Source: Pyrrhoderma lamaoense
Lineage: Eukaryota; Basidiomycota; Agaricomycetes; Hymenochaetales; Hymenochaetaceae
DNA length: 64,000 bases
Assembly: GCA_002794735.1 (NCBI GenBank)
Contig: NBAZ01000007.1
Coordinates: forward strand, 310,001-374,000
Direction of reading: 5' to 3'
Of this stretch, positions 38,501 through 50,619 are shown piece after piece. A program made the translations under genes and the position numbers. Numbering within the stretch: position 1 is the first letter of the stretch; each line of letters begins with the position of its first letter. The notes beneath the pieces were generated by a model. It ran no database searches. It was not told the origin of the DNA and saw only the letters and a program-made list of their open reading frames with translations.

Positions 38501-41500
38501 AGAATACTGAAAAGAAGGTATTTAGCTTTAATTATACTTGACAGCTACCTTAACTCACTGTCTATCGGCATCCGCCCTGCAGATACCAACCGGTGACAAA
38601 TCCGAAAGTAGTTGGATCTCACGAGTCCTTTCCATAAACTTCGTCTATAGCAATATGTTTGAATCCAACCAGTCTGATAGATATGCGCACTTCTAGTCAT
38701 ACCTCTAGCTCGGTTCTTCTTTTCCCAAGTTGCATTTGTAGGTGAACTCGGGCAATCAACTCTTTGCCCTAAACATAGTTAAACGCGGATATAAGTATCA
38801 AGAATTGTTCTCAGTATCAATGTAGAACATACTGTAAACGGTTTGCTCATATAACTAAAGGGTATTCAGATCGTGTCCTTTCAAACCGGGTTAGAGAAAA
38901 CTTACTCATCTGCTCCGGAGAGCTATGGGAACAATCAGTCTAAGATGCGCGAAGAGACACTAGGATTATCACTTACAAGGCCTTCAACCCTCGCCTCTTC
39001 ACTCTCTTTTGCAGTAACAAGGATAATAGGGGTTAGTCCTAATTTCGAATTTTATCAACACTTTAGCAAGCTTCAAATAACAGTATAAGTAAACGTACTA
39101 GTGTCAGATCGTTGTCGGACATGAGATATTAGGCCATAGCCATCGAGGACTTTCGGTGGTGAAGGGTAATGAATTAGTTTGGTAAACTTACCTAGAGTCT
39201 GAAATATAACTCACCTGGCATCATAACATCGCTAAGGATAAGGTTCGGTTTCACCTCATCTAGAAGATGCAGCGCTTCCTGTCCATTGCTAGCTTCAACG
39301 ACTTGGCAATAAGGTATAAATCTAAATTACCCGTAAATAAGAATACGTATATAGGCGGCAAAAACAACACACAATGATTTTATATATCGTCGCATATCAG
39401 CATTATCATCAACTAGGATTGAATAGTCTTATCTGAGCCTCTGGTACGCGAATAAGAAAAGACAGAGGGGTGAGCACTTACCGAGCAATATCACGTCACT
39501 CTTCACAAAGAATAAAGTAGATGGATCCATTCTGCTACCCTCGCTGCTCCCGCCCGAATCGCTCGACTCACTCGGAGTTCGTTCATCCGGCTGGCGTACA
39601 GCCCACTGCGTCGCTTCGTCGAGTATTCCCGAGCGTATGGACGATACTGTGGCAGTTCTGGGTCGGCCTGGACGATATGCACCGCCGGGATGTGCTCGGA
39701 GCCAAGAGGTAATGCGACGGTAAACGTACTTCCGTGGTCGTCCGGGGACTCCTCAGCCGTCTTGGACTTTACAGCAAGTGTACCGCCGTGCAGTTTCGTG
39801 AGCTCCTGAAAGGCGGAAGTGTAGAACATGGCCGATTCGCGCACAGGGCGTTCGTGGTGTGGTGCATAGTTTGTTTAATAAAGAGGATGAAAAAAGAGAT
39901 GAGAGATGCGAATTGAATGGAAGAAGCAAGCCTTTCATACCTTTGTTAACGCAAGGCCGATACCGGTCCCTTCGTGACTCCGGCTGATGGCCTATTCGAT
40001 ATAAGATTCATCCAGTATAAATAGACGTGGTCAGTGAAGCACCCAATCGAAAACGACAAGTGCCAATGAGCCAATCGGCCGAGGCATACGGAAGGGGGCA
40101 TTCACCACATCGAAGAGCAGCATTTATCGAGATGGTCGTTTCGAACATGTTACATTACAAATAGATAAGAAGGGAGATTAGAAATCACGACTATAAACAA
40201 GACTCACGTCAACTCTGTGAAAGCGGTCGAATATCTTGTCGATATCTATAATAGTAGTGTATTCAAAAGTGTACAACGAATGTAGCACACAGGTGGACAG
40301 TCAGTGACAAGGGGGCAGAGGGCGCACAAAGTGTGGAAGCAAGCGTTAGCGATCGATCTTATTCGCCGAAGTACATCCGAGCGTACCGGACTGGGGGATG
40401 CCGACTCCCGTGTCTTTTACGTGAAAGTAGGCGTGATCCGCGTCGTATTCGATTTTAACTCGAATCGATCCTCGCAACGTGTCTACAGATGCACATTTAG
40501 TGCAAAACAACTTCTCAGCTTTTCCCTGCTTCCAGGTCTCGTTTATGAAGTAGAAGAAGAAGGGCGGGTAAAGTTGTTAAATGTTGGAGGGAATTAAACT
40601 ATGAGTCTTCGAAGATCACGAAATGTGAGAACAAGTAGCAGGGGGACAAATTTTTTGTACACATCGGAAAGTTCGGGTAATTTACCCAATTCATGTCATG
40701 TACTCACACTTGAACGCGTTCCCAATGAGGTTAAAAACGATCTTCTCCCAGAAACTAGAGAACAAGTCTTTAGGGGTCACATAATATGAGAAAATATGAG
40801 AACGCACTCAGGATCAATATAAGTCGTTCTTTTATCCGTCGTGTCACAATCGACGATGTACTAAGAGTTGTACCAAGAGTGCCACCACCAAAGTAAGCGC
40901 CTTATCAGTTTCTTTTGCGAATATTCCATCAATGAAACTGCCTCCGGCTGAAAGCCTTCTTACCTCGATTCGACTTTTTTCAATCACGCTGTTTGATTCC
41001 AAGTTTCCATAAACAAGTAAAGAGGGGATGAAAGATTAGCGTTCAACCATGAAGGTTTATTATGCAGGCGTGTGCCTTGCCTATTGGCATTGAAAATGGA
41101 GGATTATGCAACATACCTGCGGAATAGTGATGCAAGGTCTGCTGTGTATTCGCTTAGAGCAACAGGCCGGAAACGACCTGAAAAAAAAAAAAGAAATGTG
41201 TTTAAGCTTATATATCAAATATCCGACCGAGGAGGGGGGGAGGGCGGATGAAGCAGATTTCTACCTTCCAGTCTGTTCGCTGCAAGCTTACTGAAATCCA
41301 TAAGAGAATCAACCAGACGTGAGAGCCGAGTGACGTTTCTCGCTGCCATCTTCAAGCTTTCCTTCGCACGGGAATCTGGCAAGGTGGACAGAGCATCTTG
41401 TAAGGGTCCATTGATGAGTGTTAACGGAGTTCCTTGTTAAAATGACGGAGAATCAGTCAACGATACACATCAAGGTTTAGAATCGTTCAGAGCTCGTAAA

Positions 41501-44189
41501 TTAAAACTCACTAAGCTCATGAGAAGCATTACTAAAGAAAGCGGTTTTTGCACTATCCAGCTGTGACAGATGTTCTGCTCTAATCAAGTCCGCCTCTCGA
41601 CCTTTCACAGCAGTCAGCTGAGCACCTAAACTGGCTCTAAGTAGATCAATCCATCCGGCATAATGTTCGTCATATGGTCTTCGTGAGTTCAGGCCTAGAA
41701 CGAGCATGGCAGCGGGGTAGTCAGATCTATTGCTATCCACTGTAATGGGTATCACAATGGCTTCTCTTGCTGGTTCACCCCACCCGCGCGTGTTATCAAA
41801 CCCTTCGACGACATAGTCTGCAAGAGCGGGTACATGGACAGGCCTTCTAGTAGCAAAGGCTTCGGCAAAAGGCCAGGGGCAGCATGTTCTGGGATCACAC
41901 TACAAGTAGTACCGCCAACTACGCTTGTACTCCGCGGACTGTGCGTAGACGATCCTGTCTCACGGACGTTCATGACGGCGGGAACAGAAACATTACCAAC
42001 ACCATTAGAACCCGGCGTACCTGCTCGAGGCACAGTCGAAGGTGTTCCTGCTCGTCCAGGTAATGTAACGTACGAAGATGTTTCTCCGGGTGTCGTTCCA
42101 GCTTCAGATTGGGAGACAGGACTATCAGTACCGGCTGAAGCTCTGGGAAGAGCTGTAGTTAATGACTCGTTACTTCTTAGGTTGTGAAGACTAGGAACTG
42201 GTGATGATGTGGTTCCTTGGGATGGGCGGGATGAAGGGGATGGCTTGAGTGTAAGGGGATCGAGGCACAATTGTATATTTGAAGGTACAGAAGGATGATT
42301 CGGCGGAACACCGACGGTACCTGCACATCTGAGCTCCACATTTAATGGTGGAGCATCAGCAGGAGTGTTGATATACGATGTTCGAGGCCTTGAAGCGGTA
42401 GGCGTGCGTACAGTATCTGCATTTAAGTTGAAGTATAAATTTTGAAAAGCTGTATAGGGATGGAGCGGAAAATACCTGTGACATTGACATAATAAAAAGC
42501 AGCAAAGGACAACTGCGTATGTATATAGTCATTGGTCAGTAAAAATCCTTATTATCTTAAAGTGACATATTGTTTTATCGTACTCAATTTTGAATGCTCT
42601 AAGAGTGTCTAGAACTACATTCGTAAAATCTGATGTTGTTCGAACAAATCCTAATGCAGATATAACAGTAAGTATGTCAGGATATTTTCAATATGGTGTT
42701 GTATGTATTACCCGTATTATTGGTGAGTTCGCGCAAGAAGTTCATTCTTCGCTCGGTTATGACCTTCATTGTCGTTTCTGCAATGAAGGAGTAAAAGTTA
42801 AGAGACAAGTTGCTGCAGACGATGCAAAAGATTGAATGATATTACCATATGTTCCATTCATGAAGCCCCGTACAACACCATCCAATGTGATAGGAACCTT
42901 TAGGACAGGACAATCAATATACTTAGGGATAGTACTTAAGGGACGGGTTCTTACCCATTGCCAACTGTGATAGGTCTCCTCAGGAAGTTTTGCCTCAGTC
43001 ATCTTATTGATAAAGAGTAGATCTGTCATGAGTGTGAGGATATCAATGTTATAGGCAGTACAATAAATTGCGCACGTACCATCTCGTTTGGCAACGGCAA
43101 TCCCGCTAAATACCTGTTTTACATTTGGTCCAATAATTTCCCATAACTCTGCCCATGAAGATGCTCCGCGCTCTGCAAATATTGAAGGGTGTTTGTGCCC
43201 AGCAACCTCAGAATATGCATCATTGTACATCAAAACGAGCTCAGGGCCCCACCACACAGCTATAGGCAATGGATTGGAAAGCATGTACTCAACGATACCA
43301 GTCAAACTCGTTCTCCACTCGCTTTTTGGACCAAGTGGAGTGTTAGACCAATCATAAGACTCGATCATCTCGCGCATTTTACCACTAGGGGGAGGGACGA
43401 AATCAGATGATTGTACGGTTTGCGTAGGTAGAGCTGATGTCGAGATTACGGGTGTGCTTTTTGTACTTGAGGACTTATTACTTGCACTGGAAGATGTATT
43501 CTTAGGGGAATGAGATGGCGACCGAATAATACCAGGTTATCTGGAGAGTGTGAGGATTGACGACTGTTTGTTGGTGTACGCATCAATGCCGCAAACGATT
43601 CTTTATTTAACGACGCAGGATTCGAGTGCAACTGTGAAGGTGTAGGTGGAAAGTCATGCAAACGCATTGTTCGACCTATACGGCCTGTAGAAGGAGATCC
43701 GGGCTGCTGTTGCCGAACTGGTTCCGGAGCTGAGACCGGTGGTTCATATCGAGGTAGTGTAGGGTCGCGTGGAGTTGATGTACAAATAGTATAGTCATCT
43801 ATTATAGTCTGAGAAAGTATAAGTTTTACAGCGGACGATTCTGGGGGTAACCAGGAGATACGGAGCTCAATATCGAGAGTTTCTGAACGGGTTTTGGACG
43901 ACTCAGGGTCAGTCGGATGGCGGGCGCTATCGAGCCAAAAAGAAAGTCGTCTGGCTGCATCTGCAGAATCGAGAGCTCTCAAAAAGGCAGGACCAATTTC
44001 AGCTGTATCAGCATCAGGACCTAAGATGAGAGCACGGAAAGGTGCATTAGAGAACAAGGGGCTGAGGGAAGGAGCAGCATTTCCAAGAGAAGGAGAACCT
44101 GAAAAGATGAAAGCAGGATGAGGGTAGGAGACAAGAAACTGGATGTATGGTAGCTCTGAGAGCGAGCTGAAAGTAGAGCTCGCAGTCAT
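35594..44189 (-). CDS. Dual hybrid histidine kinase (two kinase-receiver modules)
   Basis: A single large intron-rich gene. Order from the N-terminus: a Ser/Pro-rich region (44189-43400); a PAS-like sensor (YDWSNTPLGPKSEW, AVWWGPELVLMYNDAYSEVAG); a GAF-like block (CPWPFAEAFATRRPVHVPAL); first kinase with H-box NASHELRTPLTLINGPL (His codon 41519-41521), N-box NLIGNAFK, G1 DTGVGIPQ and G2 SHEGTGIGLALTK; first receiver with NLILSDVMMPG (Asp codon 39228-39230) and YMSKPF; a PAS domain (LSDLSPVGICRADADRQ); second kinase with DVTSHELRQPVSAIL (His codon 37808-37810), N-box NLLSNGIKFTD, G1 VEDSGPGL and G2 GGSGLGLFVSRKL; second receiver with ILITEDNLINQ, MDCEMPVMDG (Asp codon 36007-36009) and IIKPYRL. 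All phospho-acceptors are present, so both modules should be active. Two bases appear to be missing (about 43535 and 41875-41885). No membrane segment seen, so probably cytosolic. Confidence 0.93.
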
Positions 44190-44783
44190 ATCAAGAGAAT
44201 TGTGAAACAGGCCCTTTCAGATAAAAATACAAAAAAGTGACTGTGAACCAGAAACGCAGAGTCAACAGGAAAGTATCCGAGTCTCAAACGGAACGGGCAT
44301 TCAGCAGGAGCTTTTTAGAGATCAAGTAGCAATCAGAGGATGCATGGAAGTAGCAGTTGGAGCTGATAAACGGGTGTTGACCAATGCTACGAGTGCTAGT
44401 CTTAGTCTTAGTTCTAGACTTAAGCTCGAGCGCTTCCGAGTCAATCATCATCGGCGATCAATTCAACGCATTTGATAATTCAGTCTTTCTTCTCCATTTT
44501 AGGAATTATTAGCTAATTGTGCATTTACCCGACAGACCTTGATCCGTTGAGGGGCACGTGAACAGCTTGCGGAATTATTAGAGCCCACCTCCGGTGAATT
44601 GTCGGCCAAATGCATACAGTTAACCGTTGCTGCTGCTGCTCTGTAGTCTTATAGCTGGTGGGAAATGACCTGCTTAGCATCATATTATATACTCTGTTCC
44701 TCTCCCCCGGCTGCCCTATATAACAGCTGCGGTAGATAGTACCCCCCCTTTTTGGTCTTGATTCCCTTCTTAAACCATCAACT
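44190..44783. promoter_or_regulatory. Divergent intergenic region: histidine kinase / GH3, with TATA box
   Basis: 594 bp shared by leftward kinase and rightward GH3 transcription. CCCTATATAACAGC at about 44713-44726 is a good TATA box about 60 bases before the GH3 ATG (44784). Around 44398-44424 TAGTCT repeats twice and is followed by the inverted AGACT, a candidate binding site; no known factor is claimed. Confidence 0.55.
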
Positions 44784-47700
44784 ATGCCGCCCTCTGACTT
44801 TGCAAATGCTGATATCCAGTCCATTGTCGACCAGCTCACTCTCGAGGAAGCCATCTCCCTCATTGCCGGCGTAGGCTTTTGGCATACGGCTGCCGTACCT
44901 CGCCTTGGTGTTCCTGCTCTCAAGATGAGCGATGGTCCCAATGGTCAGTAAATTAACTCATCCTTTCCACATATCTACCTGAACACAGACACCATGTAGG
45001 TGTTCGTGGCAACTTTTTTTTCATGGGTCAACCTGCAAAATGTCTTCCTGTATGTAATCATGCCCCATACATCCCCTTACCTACGCAACTGCTTATCTCC
45101 TCCTTTAGTCCTCCACGGCTATGGGCGCCACCTTTGATACCGACCTCATAAACGAGGTTGGAGCTAAGCTTCTCGCTCCTGAAGCTAAACTGCGCGCTGC
45201 TTCTCTCTTGCTTGCTCCTACGTGTAACATCCAGCGTGTACGTCCACTTTACATTTGACCAAGGAGCATCTTCTTACTATATAGTCTATTATTATAATGC
45301 AATCAGAATCCACTGGGTGGTAGAGTATGTATCAATTATACAAATCTCGGAACATTCCAACGTCATTAACTAATCTTCCTTCTTCTTTTCTCACCCTATC
45401 CCGCCTTGCTCACTATCCCGATAGAGCTTTGAGAGCTTCTCGGAGGATCCTATTTTGTCGGGCCTGATCGCCGCAGCATACATCTCCGGAATTCAATCCA
45501 AAGGCATCGGAACCGTAATCAAACACTTTTCGTATGTATTCTAACCTTCTTATAGCTAATCTAGGTTGATCTAATCTCCGACTTACTTTCACTATAGTAC
45601 GAATGACAAAGAGGATGACCGCTTCGCATATGATTCCCTCGTCCAACCCCGCGCTCTTCGTGAAATCTATCTCATGCCTTTTATGCTCGCCGAGAAGTAT
45701 GCAAAGCCATGGTCATACATGACCGCCTACAACAAGCTAAACGGGACTCACGTCTCCGAAAATCCTTTCATAATCAAGGATGTCTTGCGTAAGGAGTGGG
45801 GTTCAAACGCAATGGTAATGAGCGATTGGTTTGGTGTATACTCCGTTGCAGAGAGCATCAATGCGGGGCTCGACCTTGAAATGCCCGGTACTAACAAATG
45901 GAGAACATGGGATAAGGTCAACCGTACTGTGGGTTCGCGTAAGACTACAGCAAGGATAGTCAAGGAGCGAGCAGCAAAGGTGCTCGAGATTGTGAAGAAA
46001 TGTTCCCAAGGAGCTCCGGATGTATGTTTACTCCTTTAACTATTCTAAAGCTAGTAGTAATCAGAGCTTATATTGATATGATGACATAACAGGTACTTGA
46101 TGGCGATGGTAAGGAGCGCACTCAAGAAAGCGAAGAAGACACAGCTCTTATGCGTAAGGTTGCCGCTGAATCAATAGTCTTGCTCAAGAATGAGGCTTCG
46201 CTTCTTCCTCTTTCCATCGCATCCCTAAAGAACGTAGCTATTGTTGGAGGTAATGCCAAATCCAGAGTTCTCTCTGGAGGAGGCTCAGCATCTCTCAAGC
46301 CTTCATACTTCATATCTCCATATGATGGCATAGCGAATGCACTCGGACCAAATGTTAAAATTACCTATGCTGAAGGTGCACGTTCTTTCAAGACGTTACC
46401 GAGTCTTGACTATGACCTCACAACGGAAAAAGACGGGAAGGGAGAGCGTGGTTGGATAGGATCCTGGTACTCAAATAATGGAACGGACAAACTTGAAGCA
46501 GTAGGAGAACCTATCGTGACCCAGGTTGTTGATGAAACAAATGTGTTCATCTCTATCGACAAGCCAAAGGGCGTCAGTGATTACTTCACGTTGCATCTGC
46601 GTGGATTCACAAAACCACGTGAAGTTGATACGAAGTTTGAATTCGGACTTACTGTAGCCGGACGTGCTAAGGTAAGTTTTATAATTGGCTTTATCTGTTA
46701 TGACGTCCTTAATGATATGACGGGATAATTAGCTTTACTTCGACGACCAACTTCTAATTGATAATTGGACTCGCCAACGTCGAGGTACCGCCTTCTTCGC
46801 GAGTGGAACTCAAGAAGAAAAAGCCATCGTTACATTGAAAGCTGGAGTATCTCACTCTATTCGCGTACATTATGTTAATGTTCGTGGACCAGCAGATGGA
46901 GATGAGGATGAGTCAATCATGGACTCTAACCCAGGTGTAAGACTTGGAGGTGCAGATGTACTTGATCCCGAGGAAGATATGACGAAAGCTGTGAAACTCG
47001 CGAGCGAAGCTGATGTCGCTATCGTCGTTGTAGGACTTAACAGCGACTGGGAGAGCGAAGGTTATGACCGAACGACTCTTGCACTTCCAGGACGAACAGA
47101 TGAACTAGTAGAAAGGGTAGTCAAGGCCAACCCGAAGACAGTTGTAGTAACACAATCGGTTAGTACTTACGTTCCTGCAGCTTTAGTATAAGAAAGATTC
47201 TCAAAACTATATTTTATTGATCAGGGATCTTCAATCACCATGCCTTGGGCATCTATCGCCCCAGCCGTCGTACACAGCTGGTACTTGGGTAATGCAACAG
47301 GCAACGCTATTAGTGACGTCCTCTTCGGCCGTGTTAACCCGTCAGGACGTCTCTCTCTCACATTCCCCAAACGCCTCGAAGACGTCCCCTCCCACGGTCA
47401 CTTTGGGTTTGAGCATGGAACAGTACTTTACGGGGAGGACCTCTTCGTTGGGTACAAGCACTTCCAACACCGCAAGATAGAACCCCTATGGGCCTTCGGT
47501 CATGGTCTCTCTTATACTACCTTTTCTTACTCTGATCTTTCTGTATCTGCTCCGGAGCGTACAACGGATGCGGCTGGTAAACCTGAGCTGTTAACAAAGG
47601 TTTCCGTCAAAGTAACGAACACAGGCTCAGTGCCCGGTAGCGAAGTTGTCCAAGTATACGTTGCTTATCCGGAAGATTCAGAGTTAACCCATGTCCCAAA

Positions 47701-47929
47701 GGCTCTGAAAGCGTTCAAGAAATTGCGTGACGTCCAACCGGGCGAAACACGCCAAGTTGAGATCACGTTGGACAAATATGCAGTGAGTTATTGGGAAGAA
47801 CGTATCAAGGCTTGGACGATGGATAAGAGCGAGTATACTGTATATGTCGGTTCGTCTTCAGAGAACCTACCTTTGAAGGCCCCACTTGTGCTTGGAAAGA
47901 AGGAGTTTTTTGAATGGAATGGATTGTAG
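44784..47929 (+). CDS. GH3 beta-glucosidase with PA14 domain, no signal peptide
   Basis: Hydrolyses terminal beta-glucosyl residues. After [20 protein letters not shown] the GH3 barrel shows [45 protein letters not shown] and the nucleophile motif [13 protein letters not shown] (Asp codon 45824-45826), then LDLEMPG. The second GH3 lobe has [23 protein letters not shown]14-like insert ([17 protein letters not shown] to [12 protein letters not shown]) follows, then [18 protein letters not shown] and the C-terminal fibronectin-III-like domain ([38 protein letters not shown]). No signal peptide is present, which fits the intracellular class of fungal GH3 enzymes. Exons split at GT-AG sites near 44945, 45050, 45238, 46020, 46671 and 47160. 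No frameshift was noticed. End of protein FFEWNGL. Confidence 0.96.
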
Positions 47930-49654
47930 GAAAAGCTAGGTGGAGGATATATTTAAACGTCTAAGAAAGAAGCTGTATAATTTTCATTTTGTATTGGTTA
48001 TGAATCGATTAACAACTCATTGTAGCATCTGTTATCCTTGGAATATGACATGATCATCTATCACATAAGCCTTCGTATTGAAAATGAATGACTACGAAAC
48101 AGTCGTTAGGACTCACCTAGCATATGCTTACTCGAAGAATGTGTGGCTTTTCAAGTTCGGGATTAGCAGTTTAGCTACTTCATCTGCTTCTTTTTCCATC
48201 GCAATATCCTGAAGATCAAACCAAAGGAATGTCAAAAGCCAACAGAACGATTGATTACTCATCAAGGTTCCAGATGAAATATATTTATACATCTCCTTCA
48301 GAAAAATCATGGGAACATGAGAATATAAGGAACACATGGAATATGAAATAAGCACACGAAGCGGAGAAAGTTCATGTGGGGTTCTTGCAGTAATGTCATC
48401 CTTGACGTTCCTGATCGGGTTAAAATACAGTCATATGCTATGCAATTCAAGTATAAATGCTATAGACAGCGCAGGTATATGTTAATAGTAAAATAAATAG
48501 ATATATAGATCATTCGCGCGCACCAATTTCGTGGAACAAGAGGTTATAGTTTACATCTACATCTACATCAGCATCTACAATTAATCTCCTGGACGGCAGT
48601 TTAGCGTAAATCCGTTAGGTTGCTGTTGTTCCTGAAAGAGAGAGAGGGAAGTTGATATTAATCCAGAATCTCAGTCGGTAAGGTAGTAGATTAGATATAA
48701 CGCAGATCTTTGCACCGCAATTCTCTCATCACTATCACTACCGAAGTACTTACAGTAGGTATAGGAACACAAAAAAGGGAACTAGCTTTGTTTACAAAAA
48801 AAAAAAGAAGCTCAGATAGATATTACCCTTCTAGAAGGGGGAGAAGCTTCCCCTTCTCTCTGAGAGAAATCAGTCAACAAAACTTCGCGTTGAATAGGTA
48901 GAGGGGAGCACACAGATAACCGGTTATTTCAGTTTAAAACGCCCTGATGCTCTATCTCTTCTCTTATGAATGTCTTACGTCTAACTACTGCTGACCACCT
49001 GGAGGAGAAATCGGTTATACAGATTGTGCCCTGAGCAGACGAACAGGACTCTTTAAAAGGGTAATCTCAGTACGAGTATGAGCTGTCATACGGCGGCCGT
49101 ACAGGTAAAAACATGGGCTCAGAAACAAGCATTCCCATGGCATACATGTATATTCTGCGGAACCTGACAGATGTTGATTAGATAGAAAAAAACATATCTC
49201 ATGGTGACAACCAGCTGATATTAGATGGGTTACCGGAGCGTAAGTATCCCACCTGTGATTAACGTGGTTTCTATCTGGACCTCTCATAGTTCATATAAGA
49301 AGTTGCTTTATACCAATATAGGAGAAGGAACGGGAAACGATCCACACGAGTAAGAATATCATTAGTTTCTGCTTTCCTTTCATCCAAGTCTGCTAAGGCT
49401 TATGTGATATAGCGAACGGATAAGAGAAGCATAGTTAACATTAAGGGAAAAAACATCTTCTGGGAATCTGTAGATATTCCTGAACTTTCGTAGCATAGCA
49501 TATAGGATCTAGACATAATGTACCTAAATGTTGCCGATTATAACATGATCATTCCGCGGGACGAAGGGGAGCGGAAGAAAAAAAAGGATCGTCCTCTTCA
49601 GAAGGAAGATATAGACAGAGAAAATGTGGAGTTCGGTAGTTAGGGTCCCCGCAT
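47930..49654. other. 1.7-kb gap with no supported gene
   Basis: Contains one minus-strand open frame (48128-48412) that starts mid-sequence as NVKDDITARTPHELSPL and ends DIAMEKEADEVAKLLIPNLK then SHTFFE. Its middle third looks intronic (GTGTGC...CTTCAG on the minus strand). It could be the 3' part of a small unrecognised gene. The rest, including 48650-48900 and 49015-49290, is weak in all frames. Confidence 0.4.
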
Positions 49655-50236
49655 TCACGGACCTGTCCACCAACTAAATATCTTCCATGCAAACCAAAGA
49701 CCAACGAGTATAGCAACACATGTAAGGATGTTTCTCCATTGCTTGACACCACCATTTATACCGAACGCACGCGCTGCCCGTTGTGAGGATTGTGCCAGAG
49801 AAGTTCCAAAAGATGTGAACGAGTTTGACTAAATCAAAAAGAGTAAGCTATATTTCCATACCTAAATTGAGAAAGAAGGGAGGAATTCGTTCCCGGAAAG
49901 AGAAAAGAAGTCATGTGGGGAGAGGAAGAGAAAAGGGAGTGAAAGAAAGTGCAGAAAGAAGATAGTGAATACGCACGGTCTCATCCAAGGTTAGATGCTG
50001 ACGTTCGACATCCTGGTGTATGTCCGAGGTCACCTAGTGATTATCAAGGAGTACAGAGTTTAGTTTCTACCATGGTTCATTTCAAGGATGGAACACGTTA
50101 TATGGATGGATATGGGATCGTGAGAGTGGGGATTGATACGTACACCACGGAGAGTACGAATCTTGGACGTAAGCTCATCAAGGCGCTGGTCGTTCTGGTA
50201 TTCAATCTGGTCGGCATCTCGCGACGACGAGGGCAT
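49655..50236 (-). CDS. BET1: BET1-like SNARE protein
   Basis: Three exons (50236-50144, 50033-49977, 49828-49655), all in phase, give 107 residues, the usual BET1 size. The heptad SNARE motif runs through IEYQNDQRLDELTSKIRTLR, GVTSDIHQDVERQHLTLDET and SNSFTSFGTSLAQSSQRAAR. One tail anchor follows (WRNILTCVAILVGLWFAWKI) with only a few residues after it, so the protein is inserted into the membrane post-translationally. BET1 is the Qc SNARE for ER-to-Golgi vesicle fusion; the SFT1 subgroup is the main alternative. The start MPSSSRDADQ has an in-frame stop just upstream, so a longer N-terminus would need an additional exon. Confidence 0.85.
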
Positions 50237-50619
50237 AGTTCATGAGCGCGGAGGAAAGCAGGTTGTAAGATGTGTAACTTACAATAGCTAGTGGGAGGCG
50301 CGTACGCGCGTAACGGATATCTGGTGACCCGTGGGCAAGGCGAAGTGATCGGCACGGAATCCCGGCATATATTTTTTCAAATATTGAGACTTACCAAAAG
50401 CCGATATATTCAATGATTTTTCTTTTACTTCTCTTTATCGACGTCAAAACATGCTACGACCCGTAGTGTTCTCATATATATATACTAACGTATTCTCCCG
50501 TTCATATTATTACCAACCCTCTTTTTCTCTCTCATCCCTCACCAACATTATCCCTCCGTCCATATGAACCGTATCTAAATCTTAAAGAACAGCTAATTTA
50601 AAGACACAAGGGCTAACAA
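50237..50619. other. Divergent intergenic region BET1 / DUF6534-like
   Basis: 383 bp serving two outward genes. A palindromic GCGCGTACGCGCG-like stretch lies at 50298-50311 and a TATATATATA element at 50475-50484. No coding potential is supported, although an upstream BET1 exon could hide here. Confidence 0.45.

Noticed and set aside
48829..48860. GC-rich hairpin around GAAGCTTC as a terminator or RNA element
   Set aside because: The arms pair imperfectly and there is no nearby transcript end that it would explain.
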